This document shows positions 62,929 through 64,000 of a DNA stretch of 64,000 nt, piece after piece. The notes under the pieces were generated by a model. The model did no database searches and was not told the DNA's origin. It saw only the letters and a list, made by a program, of their open reading frames with translations. The translations under genes were made by a program, and so were the position numbers. Source of the stretch: Armatimonadota bacterium (GTDB lineage: Bacteria; Sysuimicrobiota; Sysuimicrobiia; Sysuimicrobiales; Sysuimicrobiaceae); NCBI GenBank assembly GCA_031432545.1, contig JAVKGX010000001.1, forward strand, positions 1-64,000, given 5' to 3'. How positions within the stretch are numbered: position 1 is the stretch's first letter; each line of letters opens with the position of its first letter.

Positions 62929-63858
62929 ATGCACACGCCCACCCTGCAGGACGTCCTCGATGCCGAACGGCGCATCGCCCCCTACGTACTGCGCACCCCG
63001 CTCGCGCAGATGTGGAGCGCGGGGATCCGCGCCAAGCTGGAGTCGCTGCAGGTCACCGGGTCGTTCAAGCCCCGGGGAGCCTTCCACCACCTGCTGCGCC
63101 GCCTCCAGGTCTGCCGCAACGGCGTGATCACGGCCTCGTCGGGCAACCACGGGCAGGCGGTCGCCTACGCTGCCCGCGAACTCGGGCTGAAGGCGACCGT
63201 CGTCGTGCCGGAGGACGTCGTGGCCGTCAAGGCCGAGGCGATCGAGCGCCTGGGCGCGGAGTTGATCCGACATGGTCTGACCACAGCGGACAGGATGGCC
63301 TTCGCGCTGCAGTTGGCCCACGAGCGTGGGCTGCACTACGCGCCGCCCTACGACGACGCCGACGTGATCACCGGTCAGGGCACGATCGGCCTGGAGGTCC
63401 TCAACGAGTTCCCCGAAGTCCAAGTCGTCTACGTCCCATGCGGCGGGGGCGGCCTGATCTCCGGCGTCTCACTGGCGATCAAGACGCTGCGTCCGGACGT
63501 ACGGGTCGTCGGCGTCGAACCCGAGGGCGCCGCGTGCTTCTGTGCCTCCTGGAAGGCCGGACGTCGCGTCCGCCTGGACCGCGTGCACAGCATCGCCGAC
63601 GGGCTGCGAGCGGTCGAGCCCGGGGAGTTGACCTGGGCCTGTGCGTCGAGGTACGTGGACGAGTTCGTCACCGTGAGCGAGGAGGACATCCGCGCGGCGA
63701 TGCGCCGCCTGCTCACAGAAGTCAAGGTCCTGGCAGAACCCTCCGGCGCCGTCGCACCCGCCGCGGCCTTCGCCGCCCCAGACCCCCGCCGCGCGGTCGC
63801 CATCGTCAGCGGCGGCAACATCGACCCGACCCTCTTGCGTGACATCGCAGGACCCTGA
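62929..63858 (+). CDS. threonine/serine dehydratase-like, fold-type II PLP enzyme
   Basis: 309 residues from ATG 62929 (MHTPTLQDVLDAERRIAPYV); ATG 62902 is in frame, and a TATACA element at 62906-62911 could be a -10. The PLP Lys is in VTGSFKPRGAFHHLL; the SSGNHGQ loop (ITASSGNHGQAVAYAARELG) and the glycine-rich phosphate cup (VPCGGGGLISGVSL) are intact. It has no C-terminal ACT domain, so it is of the catabolic TdcB or serine racemase type rather than feedback-regulated IlvA. Confidence 0.85.
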   Translation: MHTPTLQDVLDAERRIAPYVLRTPLAQMWSAGIRAKLESLQVTGSFKPRGAFHHLLRRLQVCRNGVITASSGNHGQAVAYAARELGLKATVVVPEDVVAVKAEAIERLGAELIRHGLTTADRMAFALQLAHERGLHYAPPYDDADVITGQGTIGLEVLNEFPEVQVVYVPCGGGGLISGVSLAIKTLRPDVRVVGVEPEGAACFCASWKAGRRVRLDRVHSIADGLRAVEPGELTWACASRYVDEFVTVSEEDIRAAMRRLLTEVKVLAEPSGAVAPAAAFAAPDPRRAVAIVSGGNIDPTLLRDIAGP

Positions 63859-64000
63859 GCCCACCGCCCTGTTCCAAGAAATTCGTACGTACGTTCGCAG
63901 ATAGGAAAACACGAGCAATCGAGTGATCCAAGAAGCCGCGCGGGTGTGGTGCCCTTTCGCCGGCCCAGGGGTGACTTGCAGAGGCGTACGCTTGTTCGCT
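63859..64000. other. noncoding tail at the right edge
   Basis: 142 bp, visibly less GC-rich than the rest (AAGAAATTCGTACGTACGTT around 63880). No coding frame or RNA is recognised. It could be a promoter region for a gene beyond the edge. Confidence 0.3.

Noticed and set aside
60174-63842. Open frame of 1222 codons on the plus strand
   Set aside because: It is out of frame with DUF72 and the dehydratase-like gene and antisense to the transporter, all of which have clear family motifs.

Overview
This 64 kb window is chromosomal, very GC-rich and densely coded. Genes lie on both strands in short operons, many joined by 4-bp ATGA or GTGA stop/start overlaps. An RND pump, a TolC-type outer-membrane channel, a MacAB-like exporter and Lon/HtrA-type proteases point to a double-membraned (diderm) bacterium. 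GTG and TTG starts are frequent. I cannot place it taxonomically from sequence alone. A deep-branching, possibly heat-adapted, high-GC lineage is plausible (fused AroK-AroB as in Thermotoga), but this is inference. I see no prophage, insertion sequence, CRISPR array, rRNA or plasmid functions, so most of the window is ordinary core and metabolic genome.

Layout. 1-9.2 kb: partial DUF1028 protein, citrate synthase, GNAT, a bactofilin-like membrane protein, an inositol-monophosphatase-family enzyme, a secreted unknown, the riboflavin transporter RibU behind a full FMN riboswitch with terminator, an EamA permease, and an M24 peptidase/nitrilase-like pair. 9.4-19 kb: endonuclease III, a membrane-anchored beta-propeller, a long-form nucleoside diphosphate kinase, an unknown protein with a frameshifted GNAT, a Lon-like protease, a polytopic membrane protein, YceI and an HtrA-type protease. 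19-33.6 kb: a VWA protein, a dienelactone hydrolase, then an efflux block (adaptor, RND pump, TolC, MacA-like adaptor, split MacB ATPase and permease, LTXXQ lipoprotein), followed by a ketopantoate reductase-like enzyme and an M20-family protein that lacks key metal ligands. 33.6-43.7 kb: tRNA-Glu, a complete histidine-degradation cluster (hutH-hutU-arginase family-hutI), an MFS transporter, and a peptide-type ABC importer remnant whose binding protein has lost its 5' end. 43.7-46.9 kb: a csoR-copA-copZ copper operon with its promoter and a likely operator, lying directly against the truncated gene. 46.9-49.7 kb: a rhomboid-fold protein without catalytic residues, a coiled-coil/NYN nuclease-like protein and a phosphoribosyltransferase. 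49.8-55.5 kb: an aro operon, aroE-aroC-aroKB(fused)-aroQ-aroH-aroA, running from dehydroquinate formation to chorismate and on to prephenate. 55.6-64 kb: MoxR/DUF58/DUF4129, an alpha/beta hydrolase, DUF72, an SLC13-type transporter and a threonine dehydratase-like enzyme.

The points most worth a second look are the FMN riboswitch, whose 5' strand is perfectly complementary to the terminator arm; the nitrilase-like protein with Gly in place of the catalytic Cys; the M20 protein with Met and Asn at two metal-ligand positions; the ABC binding-protein remnant at the copper-operon junction; and the coiled-coil NYN protein. I found no convincing completely new multi-gene system.
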